Part shown: positions 1 to 6,712 of the stretch, piece after piece | Position numbering within the stretch: the stretch's first letter is position 1 | Layout of the letters: the number at the start of each line of letters is the position of its first letter | Source: Phenylobacterium sp. | GTDB taxonomy: Bacteria; Pseudomonadota; Alphaproteobacteria; Caulobacterales; Caulobacteraceae | NCBI GenBank assembly: GCA_019264505.1 | Contig: JAHUZY010000062.1 | Span: 1 to 6,712, forward strand | Reading direction: 5' to 3' | Length of the DNA stretch: 6,712 bases | Notes under the pieces: generated by a model | What the model saw: the letters and a program-made list of their open reading frames with translations, nothing else | Database searches by the model: none | What the model was told of the DNA's origin: nothing | Made by a program: the position numbers and the translations under genes

Positions 1-424
1 GGCCCTCGGTCATCCGCATCACCTGCACGCCGGTGATCTCGTCCCCGGCCATCACCGCCCGCTGGATGGGGGCCGCGCCCCGCCAGCGGGGCAGGAGCGA
101 GCCGTGCAGGTTGAAGGCGCCCAGCCGCGGCGCCTCCAGCACCTCCCGGGTCAGGATCTGGCCGTAGGCGACCACGCAGGCGGCGTCGAGGTCGAGGGCG
201 CGGAAGGCTTCGATCTCGGCCGGATCACGCATGGAGGCCGGCGTGCGCACCGGCAGGCCATGCTCCTGGGCGAAGGCGTGCACCGGCGAGGGCCTCAGCG
301 CCTGCCCCCGTCCCCGGGGCGCCGGCGGCTGCGAATAGACACAGGCGATGTCATGGCCGGCCGCCACCAGGCGGGCCAGGGCGACGACGGCGAAGTCGGG
401 AGTTCCAAGAAAGGCCAGGCGCAT
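1..424 (-). CDS. fmt: Methionyl-tRNA formyltransferase, N-terminal part (cut by window edge)
   Basis: Transfers a formyl group from 10-formyl-tetrahydrofolate to Met-tRNA(fMet), giving the initiator tRNA used in bacterial translation (cytoplasm). I translated the minus strand from the ATG at 424-422: 141 codons are present and the frame runs off the left edge. The protein opens with [13 protein letters not shown], the Rossmann-like start of the family, followed by a basic loop ([10 protein letters not shown], residues 31-40) equivalent to the tRNA-recognition insertion of E. coli Fmt. The formyltransferase signature [17 protein letters not shown] is at residues 104-120. It contains N105 and H107, equivalent to catalytic N106 and H108 of E. 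coli; the catalytic Asp would lie just beyond the edge. Family members are about 305-320 residues, so a little under half is visible. The Shine-Dalgarno sequence is weak (GGGG about 11 nt upstream). def, its usual operon partner, lies upstream on the same strand but 383 nt away, with an opposite-strand gene between them. Confidence 0.96.
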   Translation of the reverse strand, partial: MRLAFLGTPDFAVVALARLVAAGHDIACVYSQPPAPRGRGQALRPSPVHAFAQEHGLPVRTPASMRDPAEIEAFRALDLDAACVVAYGQILTREVLEAPRLGAFNLHGSLLPRWRGAAPIQRAVMAGDEITGVQVMRMTEG

Positions 425-510
425 GGACGCCGTTTACCCCGCCGCCCCCGCGGGCGCAAAGCTGCGGAACCGAAGGACAAGCTTGACCGTTGATAGGGCG
501 CTTCAAACCC

Positions 511-518
511 AAAGGAGG
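511..518 (+). promoter_or_regulatory. Strong Shine-Dalgarno for the small lipoprotein
   Basis: AAAGGAGG lies 5 nt before the ATG at 524. It is the best ribosome-binding site in the window and fixes the start of the small plus-strand gene. The neighbouring housekeeping genes have weak or no Shine-Dalgarno sequences, so this is good evidence that the small ORF is really translated. Confidence 0.85.
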
Positions 519-523
519 CGTCC

Positions 524-784
524 ATGCGCCTGACCATTATCGCCGCCGTCGCGACCCTGGCGCTCGGCGCCTGCACCGAGGCCGAGACAGATCAGGCCAA
601 GATCGAGGCCAAGGCGGCTGGAACGGAACTCAAGGCGGCCGCTTCGGAGGCGGGCGCCGAGCTCAAGACCGTGGCGTCGGACGCCGCAGTCCTGGCGAAG
701 GACGCCGCCGACGAGGCGGGCCAGGCGCTGAGAGAGGCCGGCGCGGAAATTCGCGAGACAGCAGACGAAGCCACCCCGGAATAG
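524..784 (+). CDS. Small Ala-rich lipoprotein with 11-residue repeats, function unknown
   Basis: 86 residues. Seen: a short signal peptide, MRLTIIAAVATLALGAC, with one Arg, a hydrophobic core at residues 4-16 and a lipobox L-G-A-C whose cysteine is C17; the +2 residue is Thr, so outer-membrane sorting would be the default expectation. The rest is almost entirely Ala/Glu/Lys/Asp without aromatic residues and reads as one amphipathic helix. Residues 30-84 fall into five 11-residue units (30-40, 41-51, 52-62, 63-73, 74-84), with small residues G33, G44, A55 and G66 repeating every 11. That resembles LEA-like, YtxH-like or entericidin-like helical proteins by composition only. Inferred: a periplasm-facing lipid-anchored helix, possibly stress-related or envelope-associated. 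It is encoded opposite to def and fmt, converging on def with 23 nt between the stop codons. I do not recognise a specific family. A longer overlapping frame (490-1473) on the same strand is a GC-rich shadow. Confidence 0.8.
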   Translation: MRLTIIAAVATLALGACTEAETDQAKIEAKAAGTELKAAASEAGAELKTVASDAAVLAKDAADEAGQALREAGAEIRETADEATPE

Positions 785-815
785 GCGGCCAACGCCCGGG
801 CTCCGCCTCAGGCGG
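783..815. terminator. Possible hairpin at the convergent lipoprotein/def 3' ends
   Basis: AGGCGG (783-788), CCGCCT (803-808) and AGGCGG (810-815) can pair in two mutually exclusive ways: 783-788 with 803-808, or CCGCC 803-807 with GGCGG 811-815 around a 3-nt loop. The second hairpin spans the def stop codon (TGA, complement of 808-810). It sits between two converging genes, where a shared terminator would be expected, but neither strand has a following T-tract, so intrinsic termination is doubtful. In DNA of this GC content such short stems also occur by chance. Confidence 0.25.
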
Positions 816-1317
816 CGCGGGCCTGCTTCTTGACCTTGGCCACCGCCCGGTCGCGCTTCAGCCGCGACAGATGGTCGATGAACAGCACGCCTTCCAGGTG
901 GTCCATCTCATGCTGGATGCAGACGGCGAACAGGCCTTCGGCGTCCTCTTCGATCTGCTCGCCCTGATAGTTCAGATAGCGCAGCTTGACCCGGGCCGGG
1001 CGCTCGACCTCGTCATAGATGTCGGGGATCGACAGGCAGCCCTCCTCGTAGGGGGCGGTGTCGTCCGACGACCAGAGGATTTCCGGGTTCACGTAATAGC
1101 GGGGCTGCCGCTCCTCGTCCGGGCCGGCGATGTCCATGACGATGACGCGCTTGGGCACGCCGATCTGGATGGCGGCCAGGCCGATGCCCGGCGCGGCGTA
1201 CATGGTCTCGAGCATGTCGTCCATGAGGGCGCGCAGATCGTCGTCCACGGTCTCCACCGGCTGGGAGACCTGCTTGAGGATCGGGTTCGGGACCGTGAGG
1301 ATTTCGCGAATGGCCAT
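808..1317 (-). CDS. def: Peptide deformylase
   Basis: Iron/zinc metallohydrolase that removes the formyl group from nascent N-formyl-methionyl peptides at the ribosome exit, undoing the modification made by Fmt. The 169-residue protein contains all three family motifs: GIGLAAIQ (residues 44-51), EGCLS (92-96, with metal ligand C94) and HEMDH (136-140, with metal ligands H136 and H140 and catalytic E137). Length and the Lys/Arg/Ala-rich C-terminal helix fit type 1 bacterial enzymes. I chose the ATG at 1317 because the protein then begins [14 protein letters not shown], the normal family start. The frame is open upstream to 1434, but that 39-residue extension overlaps the end of rmuC and looks unlike the family. 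No clear Shine-Dalgarno sequence precedes the ATG. rmuC ends 55 nt upstream on the same strand, so cotranscription from rmuC is plausible. Confidence 0.97.
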   Translation of the reverse strand: MAIREILTVPNPILKQVSQPVETVDDDLRALMDDMLETMYAAPGIGLAAIQIGVPKRVIVMDIAGPDEERQPRYYVNPEILWSSDDTAPYEEGCLSIPDIYDEVERPARVKLRYLNYQGEQIEEDAEGLFAVCIQHEMDHLEGVLFIDHLSRLKRDRAVAKVKKQARAA

Positions 1318-1372
1318 AGTTGCGAGGTAAGCGCGCCAAACCTGAGCGTCAAGGTCGGCCTTTGTCGCGGGA

Positions 1373-2659
1373 TCAGCCGTCCTCGCCCACTGCGCGAATG
1401 CGGGGCGCCGGCTCAGGGGCCGATTCCACCGCAAGCTTGGCCAGGGGCCGCACGGCGGTTTCGATCGGGCTGAGCTCCGGAATATCGCGCCCCTCGTGGT
1501 CGACCTTCAGGTCCTCGAAGCGCCGGGCCTGGGTCAGCACCTGAGTCTCCAGGGAGCCGACCATCTGGTTGTACTTGCCCACCGCCTCTTCCAGCTTCTT
1601 GCCGACGGCGGCAGCATGGCCGCCCATGACCGACAGGCGCTTGTAGAGCTCGCGGCCCAGCTTGGAGATCTCCTGGGCGTTGGCCGCCTGCTCCTCCACC
1701 CGCCAGCCATAGACCACGGCCTTGCAGAGCGCGAACAGGGTGGTGGGCGTCACCACCAGCACCCGGCGGTCCATGGCCTCGCTCATCAGGTCCGGCGCCC
1801 GGTCGAGCGCTGCGGCCAGGAAGCTGTCGCCGGGGATGAACATGGCCACGAAGTCGGGCGAGGCGGGAAACTGGTCCCAATAGGCCTTGGCCGACAGGCT
1901 CTGCATATGGGCCCGCACGCTCTGGGCGTGACGGACGAAACAGGCCTCGCGCACCGCGTCATCGGTGGCCTCCTGGGCGTCCAGGAAGGCGTTCAGCGAA
2001 CACTTGGCGTCGATGACGAACAGCGCCCCGCCGGGCAGGCGTACGGTGACGTCAGGGCGGCGGCGGCCTTCCTCGGTGTCGGTGGCGACCTGCTCCTCGA
2101 AATCGTAGCGGTGCGAGAGCCCCGCGGCCTCCAGCACATTGCGCAGGGTCTGCTCCCCCCACCGGCCCTGGACGCCCGCCCCGCGGCGCAGCGCTGCTGA
2201 AAGCTTGCGCGCCTCTTCCTGGGTGGCGGTGGAGGCGGTCAGCAGCTGGGCGATCTGGGCCTTCAGCCCGCCGGTCTCCTCGGCGCGGGTCTTCTCCACC
2301 GCCGTGACCTGCTCCTGGAACTTGGCGAGCGTCTCGGCGACGGGTTTCAGCTGCGCCTCGAGCCTGGCCTGGGCCAGCTGCTCGCGGTTGCGGAAGGTCT
2401 CCTCGGTGCGCTTGAGCAGGGCCTCGGCCACCACATTGGCCGACTGGGCCGCCTGATTGCGCAGAATCTCAGCCTGAGCTTCGGACTGGGCCTTGAAGCT
2501 GCGCAGTTCGGCCTCGGCATTGGCGCTCTGGTCGCGCAGGCTCCAGTAGTCGGCCTGCAGCCGGTCGGCGCGCCGGCGCTCCATCAGGGCCCAGGCGAAA
2601 CCCGCGAGCGCGGCCAGGGCGCAGGCCAGAACGGCGACGAGAGAGGCATCCAGGTTCAT
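1373..2659 (-). CDS. rmuC: DNA recombination protein RmuC
   Basis: 428 residues. Layout: an N-terminal membrane anchor (about residues 6-25, a run of Ala/Leu/Val followed by MERRR), a long charged helical coiled coil (about 28-155), then the RmuC domain. Conserved blocks visible in that domain are [17 protein letters not shown] (165-181), [12 protein letters not shown] (200-211), [11 protein letters not shown] (215-225), FIPGDSF (274-280) and VVYGWR (315-320). The DAKCSL block resembles the nuclease-like fold that gives the family its suspected endonuclease role. Known of the family: E. coli rmuC mutants show increased inversion at short inverted repeats, and the protein is thought to restrain such rearrangements; its biochemical activity is poorly defined. 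The ATG at 2659 is supported by GGAACGGAG immediately upstream and by the anchor starting at once. It lies upstream of def with a 55-nt gap, and downstream of recR across a palindrome-rich gap, which is notable given the family's proposed role. Confidence 0.94.
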   Translation of the reverse strand: MNLDASLVAVLACALAALAGFAWALMERRRADRLQADYWSLRDQSANAEAELRSFKAQSEAQAEILRNQAAQSANVVAEALLKRTEETFRNREQLAQARLEAQLKPVAETLAKFQEQVTAVEKTRAEETGGLKAQIAQLLTASTATQEEARKLSAALRRGAGVQGRWGEQTLRNVLEAAGLSHRYDFEEQVATDTEEGRRRPDVTVRLPGGALFVIDAKCSLNAFLDAQEATDDAVREACFVRHAQSVRAHMQSLSAKAYWDQFPASPDFVAMFIPGDSFLAAALDRAPDLMSEAMDRRVLVVTPTTLFALCKAVVYGWRVEEQAANAQEISKLGRELYKRLSVMGGHAAAVGKKLEEAVGKYNQMVGSLETQVLTQARRFEDLKVDHEGRDIPELSPIETAVRPLAKLAVESAPEPAPRIRAVGEDG

Positions 2660-2703
2660 GCTCCGTTCCTAGCCGGAGTCGGCGGCCGGGGCCAGGGGCG
2701 GGT

Positions 2704-2735
2704 GAGGGCGCTGCCCCCCACACCCCGGCGCCCTC
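2704..2735. repeat. Inverted repeat, 8-bp arms, overlapping the next hairpin
   Basis: GAGGGCGC (2704-2711) and GCGCCCTC (2728-2735) are perfect complements around a 16-nt C-rich loop. The right arm shares CCTC (2732-2735) with the left arm of the following hairpin, so the two cannot form together. The stretch 2660-2703 before it, upstream of rmuC, shows nothing recognisable beyond the rmuC ribosome-binding site. Confidence 0.6.
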
Positions 2736-2750
2736 GGACCTGATCCGAGG
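2732..2750. repeat. Perfect hairpin, 7-bp stem and 5-nt loop
   Basis: CCTCGGA (2732-2738) pairs with TCCGAGG (2744-2750) around CCTGA. It is the first of three perfect stems in immediate succession in the recR-rmuC gap. Confidence 0.7.
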
Positions 2751-2751
2751 G

Positions 2752-2786
2752 TCCATGAACACCTCGGCCAGAACGGTGTTCATGGA
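2752..2786. repeat. Perfect hairpin, 12-bp stem and 11-nt loop
   Basis: TCCATGAACACC (2752-2763) is exactly complementary to GGTGTTCATGGA (2775-2786), with loop TCGGCCAGAAC. This is the longest perfect stem in the window and very unlikely by chance. The base at 2786 is also the first base of the next stem, so the hairpins are directly abutted. Confidence 0.8.
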
Positions 2787-2808
2787 TGGTCGGGTCAAGC
2801 CCGACCAT
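2786..2808. repeat. Perfect hairpin ATGGTCGGG/CCCGACCAT, alphaproteobacterial intergenic palindrome type
   Basis: ATGGTCGGG (2786-2794) pairs with CCCGACCAT (2800-2808) around TCAAG. From memory, palindromes of this form are dispersed between genes in many alphaproteobacteria, and their chance translation (here VGLDPTIHE on the minus strand) turns up often in spurious predicted proteins. That recollection is not verified here; the perfect stem is directly visible. Confidence 0.75.
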
Positions 2809-2833
2809 GACGGAGAGAAGGTGGTTGGACGTT

Positions 2834-2894
2834 GGGGTCAGAGCCCCACCCACATCCCACATCCTGAGGCGCGAGCGGAGCGAGCCTCGAAGGA
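2834..2894. repeat. Further stem-loops at the 3' side of recR; possible recR terminator
   Basis: GGGG (2834-2837) can pair with CCCC (2844-2847). Next, TCCTGAGGC (2862-2870) pairs with GCCTCGAAGGA (2884-2894), leaving a 2-nt bulge and a GC-rich loop of about 13 nt. The second element, on the minus strand reading CCTTCGAGGCTCGC, is also a type I associate with dispersed alphaproteobacterial repeats. It begins about 20 nt after the recR stop, where a terminator or a 3'-end-protecting structure would sit. No T-tract follows. Confidence 0.5.
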
Positions 2895-2913
2895 CGCAGG
2901 GTCTTGCCGCCCG

Positions 2914-3516
2914 TCAGGCCGGCCGCCTGGCCCGCAGGGCCTGGGCGATGGTGCCGTCGTCCAGCCAGTCCAGTTCCCCGCCCACGGGCACGCCGCGGGC
3001 GATCATGGAGATGGTCACGCCGCAGGGCGCCAGGCGCTCGGCGAGGTAATGGGCCGTGGTCTGGCCATCCACCGTGGCCGGCAGGGCGAGGATCACCTCG
3101 GTCACCTCGGGCGCGCTGGCCCGGGCCACCAGTGAACCCACCCGCAGGGCGTCGGGACCGACCCCATCGAGGGCCGAGAGCAGACCGCCCATGACATGGT
3201 AGCGACCGCGGAAAGATCCGCCCCGCTCCATGGCCCAGAGCGCGCCGACCTCCTCCACCACGCAGATCAGGCCAGCGTCCCGCTCAGGATCGGCGCAGAC
3301 GGCGCAGGGGTCTCGGGTGTCCAGAGCCCCGCAGGTCGAACAGGTCTTCACCCGCTCAGCCGCGTCGGCCAGGGCCTGGGCGAGCGGCGTCAGCAGCTGT
3401 TCGCGACGTTTGAGCAGGGCCAGCGTCGCCCGCCTGGCCGATCGCGGCCCCATGCCGGGCAGCTTGGCCAGCAGCGCGATCAGGCGCTCGATCTCGGGTC
3501 CTGAGGATGCGGCCAA
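2914..3516 (-). CDS. recR: Recombination mediator protein RecR
   Basis: Works with RecO (and RecF) to load RecA onto SSB-coated single-stranded gaps during recombinational repair. The 200-residue protein has the family layout: helix-hairpin-helix with KLPGMGPRSARR (residues 18-29), a four-cysteine zinc finger (C59, C62, C71, C74), a Toprim domain starting ICVVEE (84-89, conserved acidic E88) with YHVMGG (106-111) and LDGVGP (116-121), and the C-terminal GVPVGGELDWLDDGT (175-189). The start is a TTG at 3516-3514. No in-frame ATG or GTG occurs in the roughly 45 nt before it, the next in-frame ATG (M22) would delete the helix-hairpin-helix, and the resulting length is normal. No convincing Shine-Dalgarno sequence is present, so translation may depend on coupling to ybaB, which ends 10 nt upstream. 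Some Toprim-region residues differ from what I expect (see findings). Confidence 0.96.
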   Translation of the reverse strand: MAASSGPEIERLIALLAKLPGMGPRSARRATLALLKRREQLLTPLAQALADAAERVKTCSTCGALDTRDPCAVCADPERDAGLICVVEEVGALWAMERGGSFRGRYHVMGGLLSALDGVGPDALRVGSLVARASAPEVTEVILALPATVDGQTTAHYLAERLAPCGVTISMIARGVPVGGELDWLDDGTIAQALRARRPA

Positions 3517-3526
3517 GGGGCGTCGA

Positions 3527-3853
3527 TCAGAACTTGGGCATGCCGGGCAGGCCCATGCCGGCCAGGGGGCCGGCGGCCTCGCGCATCACCTCGGCCTGCA
3601 TGGCGTCGAGCTTGCGCTTGGCGTCCGCATGGGCCGCCACCATCAGGTCCGACAGCACCTCGCCCTCGCCGGGCGCCAGCAGGCTTTCATCCATGACCAC
3701 CCCGGCCAGTTCGCCCGAGCCGCGCAGGGTCAGCCTGACCATGCCGCCGCCGGACGTGCCCTCGACGGTGGTCTCGGCCAGGCGGGCCTGGGCGTCGGCC
3801 AGCTTCTGCTGCATGGCCTGGGCCTGCTTCATCAGGGCGCCAAGGTCCTTCAT
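3527..3853 (-). CDS. ybaB: YbaB/EbfC family nucleoid-associated protein
   Basis: Small homodimeric DNA-binding protein of the YbaB/EbfC family, thought to coat the nucleoid and influence expression; the exact role is unsettled. The 108-residue protein has the normal family length and layout: MKDLGALMKQAQAMQQKL, a long N-terminal helix (residues 1-28) that forms the dimer tweezer arm, a glycine turn EGTSGGGMV (31-39), a beta segment LTLRGSGELAGVVMD (41-55), then a helical segment (64-93) and a Gly/Pro/Met tail ending PGMPKF. The ATG at 3853 lies 5 nt after the dnaX stop, and an AGAGGA inside the dnaX end can serve as ribosome-binding site. The dnaX-ybaB-recR order is one of the most conserved small clusters in bacteria and supports the call. 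Confidence 0.96.
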   Translation of the reverse strand: MKDLGALMKQAQAMQQKLADAQARLAETTVEGTSGGGMVRLTLRGSGELAGVVMDESLLAPGEGEVLSDLMVAAHADAKRKLDAMQAEVMREAAGPLAGMGLPGMPKF

Positions 3854-3858
3854 GGGCT

Positions 3859-5649
<1,791 letters not shown>

Positions 5650-5670
5650 GGGGGGAATGTCAGAGGAAGC

Positions 5671-5774
5671 GGGTGGAGACCGGACGACGACCCGAAGCGA
5701 AACTCGTTACGGCTGCTTCCTTCCGGACCTGACCGGGTTGGCGAGGACTCCGCCCGTCGCCGATCTCCACCCCC
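5671..5774 (-). ncRNA. ffs: Signal recognition particle RNA, small 4.5S type
   Basis: RNA scaffold that binds Ffh and its receptor FtsY to target nascent membrane proteins. The minus strand of 5711-5733 carries the near-universal SRP core, GUCAGGUCC, the GGAA tetraloop, then GGAAGCAGCC, matching the E. coli 4.5S apical domain essentially base for base. The ends pair as expected for a single long hairpin: GGGTGGAGA (minus strand, from 5772) with TCTCCACCC (ending at 5671), extended by UCGG/CCGG and CGACG/CGTCG with one bulged U. Estimated length is about 104 nt, close to the 4.5S class; there is no Alu domain. The exact ends are inferred from the stem. The 3' end lies only 21 nt before the dnaX ATG, with no T-tract terminator between them, so some transcripts probably continue into dnaX. 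Confidence 0.95.
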
Positions 5775-5829
5775 AATATCGCGATCGAAACAGGTGCGCG
5801 CAAGCTCGGGCGCAGATAGAACGCAAATC
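5775..5829. promoter_or_regulatory. Divergent ffs/nudC intergenic region; tentative ffs promoter
   Basis: This 55-nt stretch separates two divergent genes and should hold the start signals for both. On the minus strand, TTGCGCG (5803-5797), a 14-nt spacer and GCGATATT (5782-5775) partly match the Caulobacter housekeeping pattern (TTGMCGS, 10-14 nt, GCTANAWC). However, the -10-like element abuts the predicted RNA end, leaving too little room unless the true 5' end is a few bases further in. For nudC I see no convincing promoter or Shine-Dalgarno sequence; its transcript may have a very short leader. Confidence 0.2.
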
Positions 5830-6712
5830 ATGCCCCTGACCGCCTTCCAGAACACCTTCGCCGGCAACCCCCTCGACCGCGCCAGCGAGCGCCGGGGCGA
5901 CACCGCCTGGCTCGCCGAGATGCAGACCTCGGCCGAATCGCTGGCCATCGTCCTGTGGAATGGCCGCCCCCTGGTGGAGAAGACCGCCGAGGGGGGCGTG
6001 CAACTGGCCTATGTGCCGGCGACCATCTCCGACGAGCTGGCCGGCGGAATTGAGCGGCTTCTGTTCATGGGCCTGTGGAAGGACACCGCCGTCTTCGCCG
6101 TGGACATCGAGGGCGGGGTGGACCCGGCCGAGGGGCCCCTGCGCGGTGTCGGCGCCTTTGAGGACCTGCGAGCCATCGCCCTGCGCCTGCCCAGCTCCGA
6201 AGCCGCCATCGCGGCGACCGCCAAGTCCATGTTCGAGTGGCGCCGCCGCCACCGTCACTGCGCGGCCTGCGGCGAACCCAGCGTGGTCGTCGACGGGGGC
6301 TGGAAGCGCCAGTGCCCCACCTGCAAGGCCGAGCACTTCCCCCGCACCGATCCCGTCGTGATCATGCTGCCCTATCTCGGCGACCGCTGCATGATGGGCC
6401 GCCAGGAGGCCTGGCCGCCCGGCATGTTCTCGGCCCTGGCCGGCTTTGTGGAGCCCGGCGAGAGCATCGAGGAGGCCTGCGCCCGGGAGCTGGCCGAAGA
6501 GGCCGCCCTGAAGGCCGTCAGCGTCCGCTACCACTCCACCCAGCCCTGGCCCTACCCCTCCTCCCTGATGATCGGCCTGATCGCCGAGGTGGAGAACGAC
6601 CAGGCCGCGCCTGACCAGACCGAGCTGTCGGAGGTCCGCTGGTTCAGCCGCGATGAGGCCCGCGACCTGCTGGCCGGCAAGATCGAGGGCGTCTTCGCCC
6701 CTGGCCCGCTCG
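5830..6712 (+). CDS. nudC: NAD+/NADH pyrophosphatase, Nudix family (cut by window edge)
   Basis: Hydrolyses NADH (and NAD+) to NMN(H) and AMP; E. coli NudC also removes NAD caps from RNA 5' ends. I translated 294 codons from the ATG at 5830; no stop is reached before the right edge. Layout: a divergent N-terminal domain (about 1-125), a four-cysteine zinc ribbon (C144, C147, C162, C165), then the Nudix domain with GFVEPGESIEEACARELAEE (205-224). That segment gives G-x5-E-x7-RE-U-x-EE, with E211, R219, E220, E223 and E224 in place. The NADH-pyrophosphatase-specific motif follows as TQPWPYPSSLM (237-247), compared with SQPWPFPxS in E. coli. The protein is longer than E. coli NudC (about 257), as expected for members with a longer N-terminal domain. 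Odd: the Nudix-box glycine after EE is Ala (A226). It is transcribed away from ffs-dnaX. Confidence 0.95.
   Translation, partial: MPLTAFQNTFAGNPLDRASERRGDTAWLAEMQTSAESLAIVLWNGRPLVEKTAEGGVQLAYVPATISDELAGGIERLLFMGLWKDTAVFAVDIEGGVDPAEGPLRGVGAFEDLRAIALRLPSSEAAIAATAKSMFEWRRRHRHCAACGEPSVVVDGGWKRQCPTCKAEHFPRTDPVVIMLPYLGDRCMMGRQEAWPPGMFSALAGFVEPGESIEEACARELAEEAALKAVSVRYHSTQPWPYPSSLMIGLIAEVENDQAAPDQTELSEVRWFSRDEARDLLAGKIEGVFAPGPL

Noticed and set aside
483..508. TTGACCG (483-489) with GCTTCAAA (500-507) as a promoter for the lipoprotein
   Set aside because: The -35 match is good, but this -10 would place the transcript start inside the ribosome-binding site, and no other -10 at proper spacing is convincing.
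1318..1434. N-terminal extension of peptide deformylase by 39 residues
   Set aside because: It overlaps the end of rmuC, is not like any deformylase, and the internal ATG gives the standard MAIREIL start.
490..1473. A 327-codon plus-strand frame overlapping the lipoprotein and def
   Set aside because: It crosses two supported genes in other frames, has no ribosome-binding site and shows a low-complexity Gly/Arg-rich start; a GC-rich shadow.
2656..3135. Short frames on both strands through the palindrome cluster
   Set aside because: They are translations of the repeats themselves (for example VGLDPTIHE) and carry no protein features.

Overview
The window is a GC-rich (roughly 70% by eye) bacterial chromosome segment. 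It most likely comes from an alphaproteobacterium of the Caulobacter/Phenylobacterium/Brevundimonas group. This assignment rests on the DnaX C-terminal domain style, the RecR 'VEEVxxLWAxER' style, the small 4.5S-type SRP RNA and the alphaproteobacterial-looking intergenic palindromes. It is inference from family resemblance, not a database match.

Layout, left to right. (1) 1-424, minus: the N-terminal 141 codons of methionyl-tRNA formyltransferase (fmt), cut by the window edge. (2) 524-784, plus: a small Ala-rich lipoprotein with an excellent Shine-Dalgarno sequence, lying between fmt and def and opposite to both. (3) 808-1317, minus: peptide deformylase (def). (4) 1373-2659, minus: rmuC, a membrane-anchored coiled-coil DNA recombination protein. 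(5) 2660-2913: a 254-nt gap packed with overlapping palindromes, the only repeat-rich, non-genic stretch. (6) 2914-3516, 3527-3853 and 3859-5649, all minus: recR, ybaB/ebfC and dnaX, tightly packed in the order dnaX-ybaB-recR (5-nt and 10-nt gaps). (7) 5671-5774, minus: the SRP RNA gene (ffs), ending 21 nt before the dnaX start codon. (8) 5775-5829: a short divergent intergenic region. (9) 5830-6712, plus: NADH pyrophosphatase nudC, cut at the right edge.

The genes form two functional groups. ffs-dnaX-ybaB-recR is a widely conserved information-processing cluster: protein targeting RNA, DNA polymerase III clamp loader, nucleoid-associated protein and RecFOR-type recombinational repair. rmuC follows on the same strand after the repeat-rich gap. 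def and fmt are the partner enzymes that remove and add the N-formyl group of initiator methionine; here they share a strand but are separated by the lipoprotein gene on the other strand.

I see no defence locus, mobile gene cassette, CRISPR array or obviously new multigene system. The window is essentially housekeeping. The points that deserve a second look are the loss of most of the DnaX zinc-module cysteines, the ffs-dnaX junction with no Shine-Dalgarno sequence, the palindrome cluster at 2704-2894, and the lipoprotein with 11-residue periodicity.
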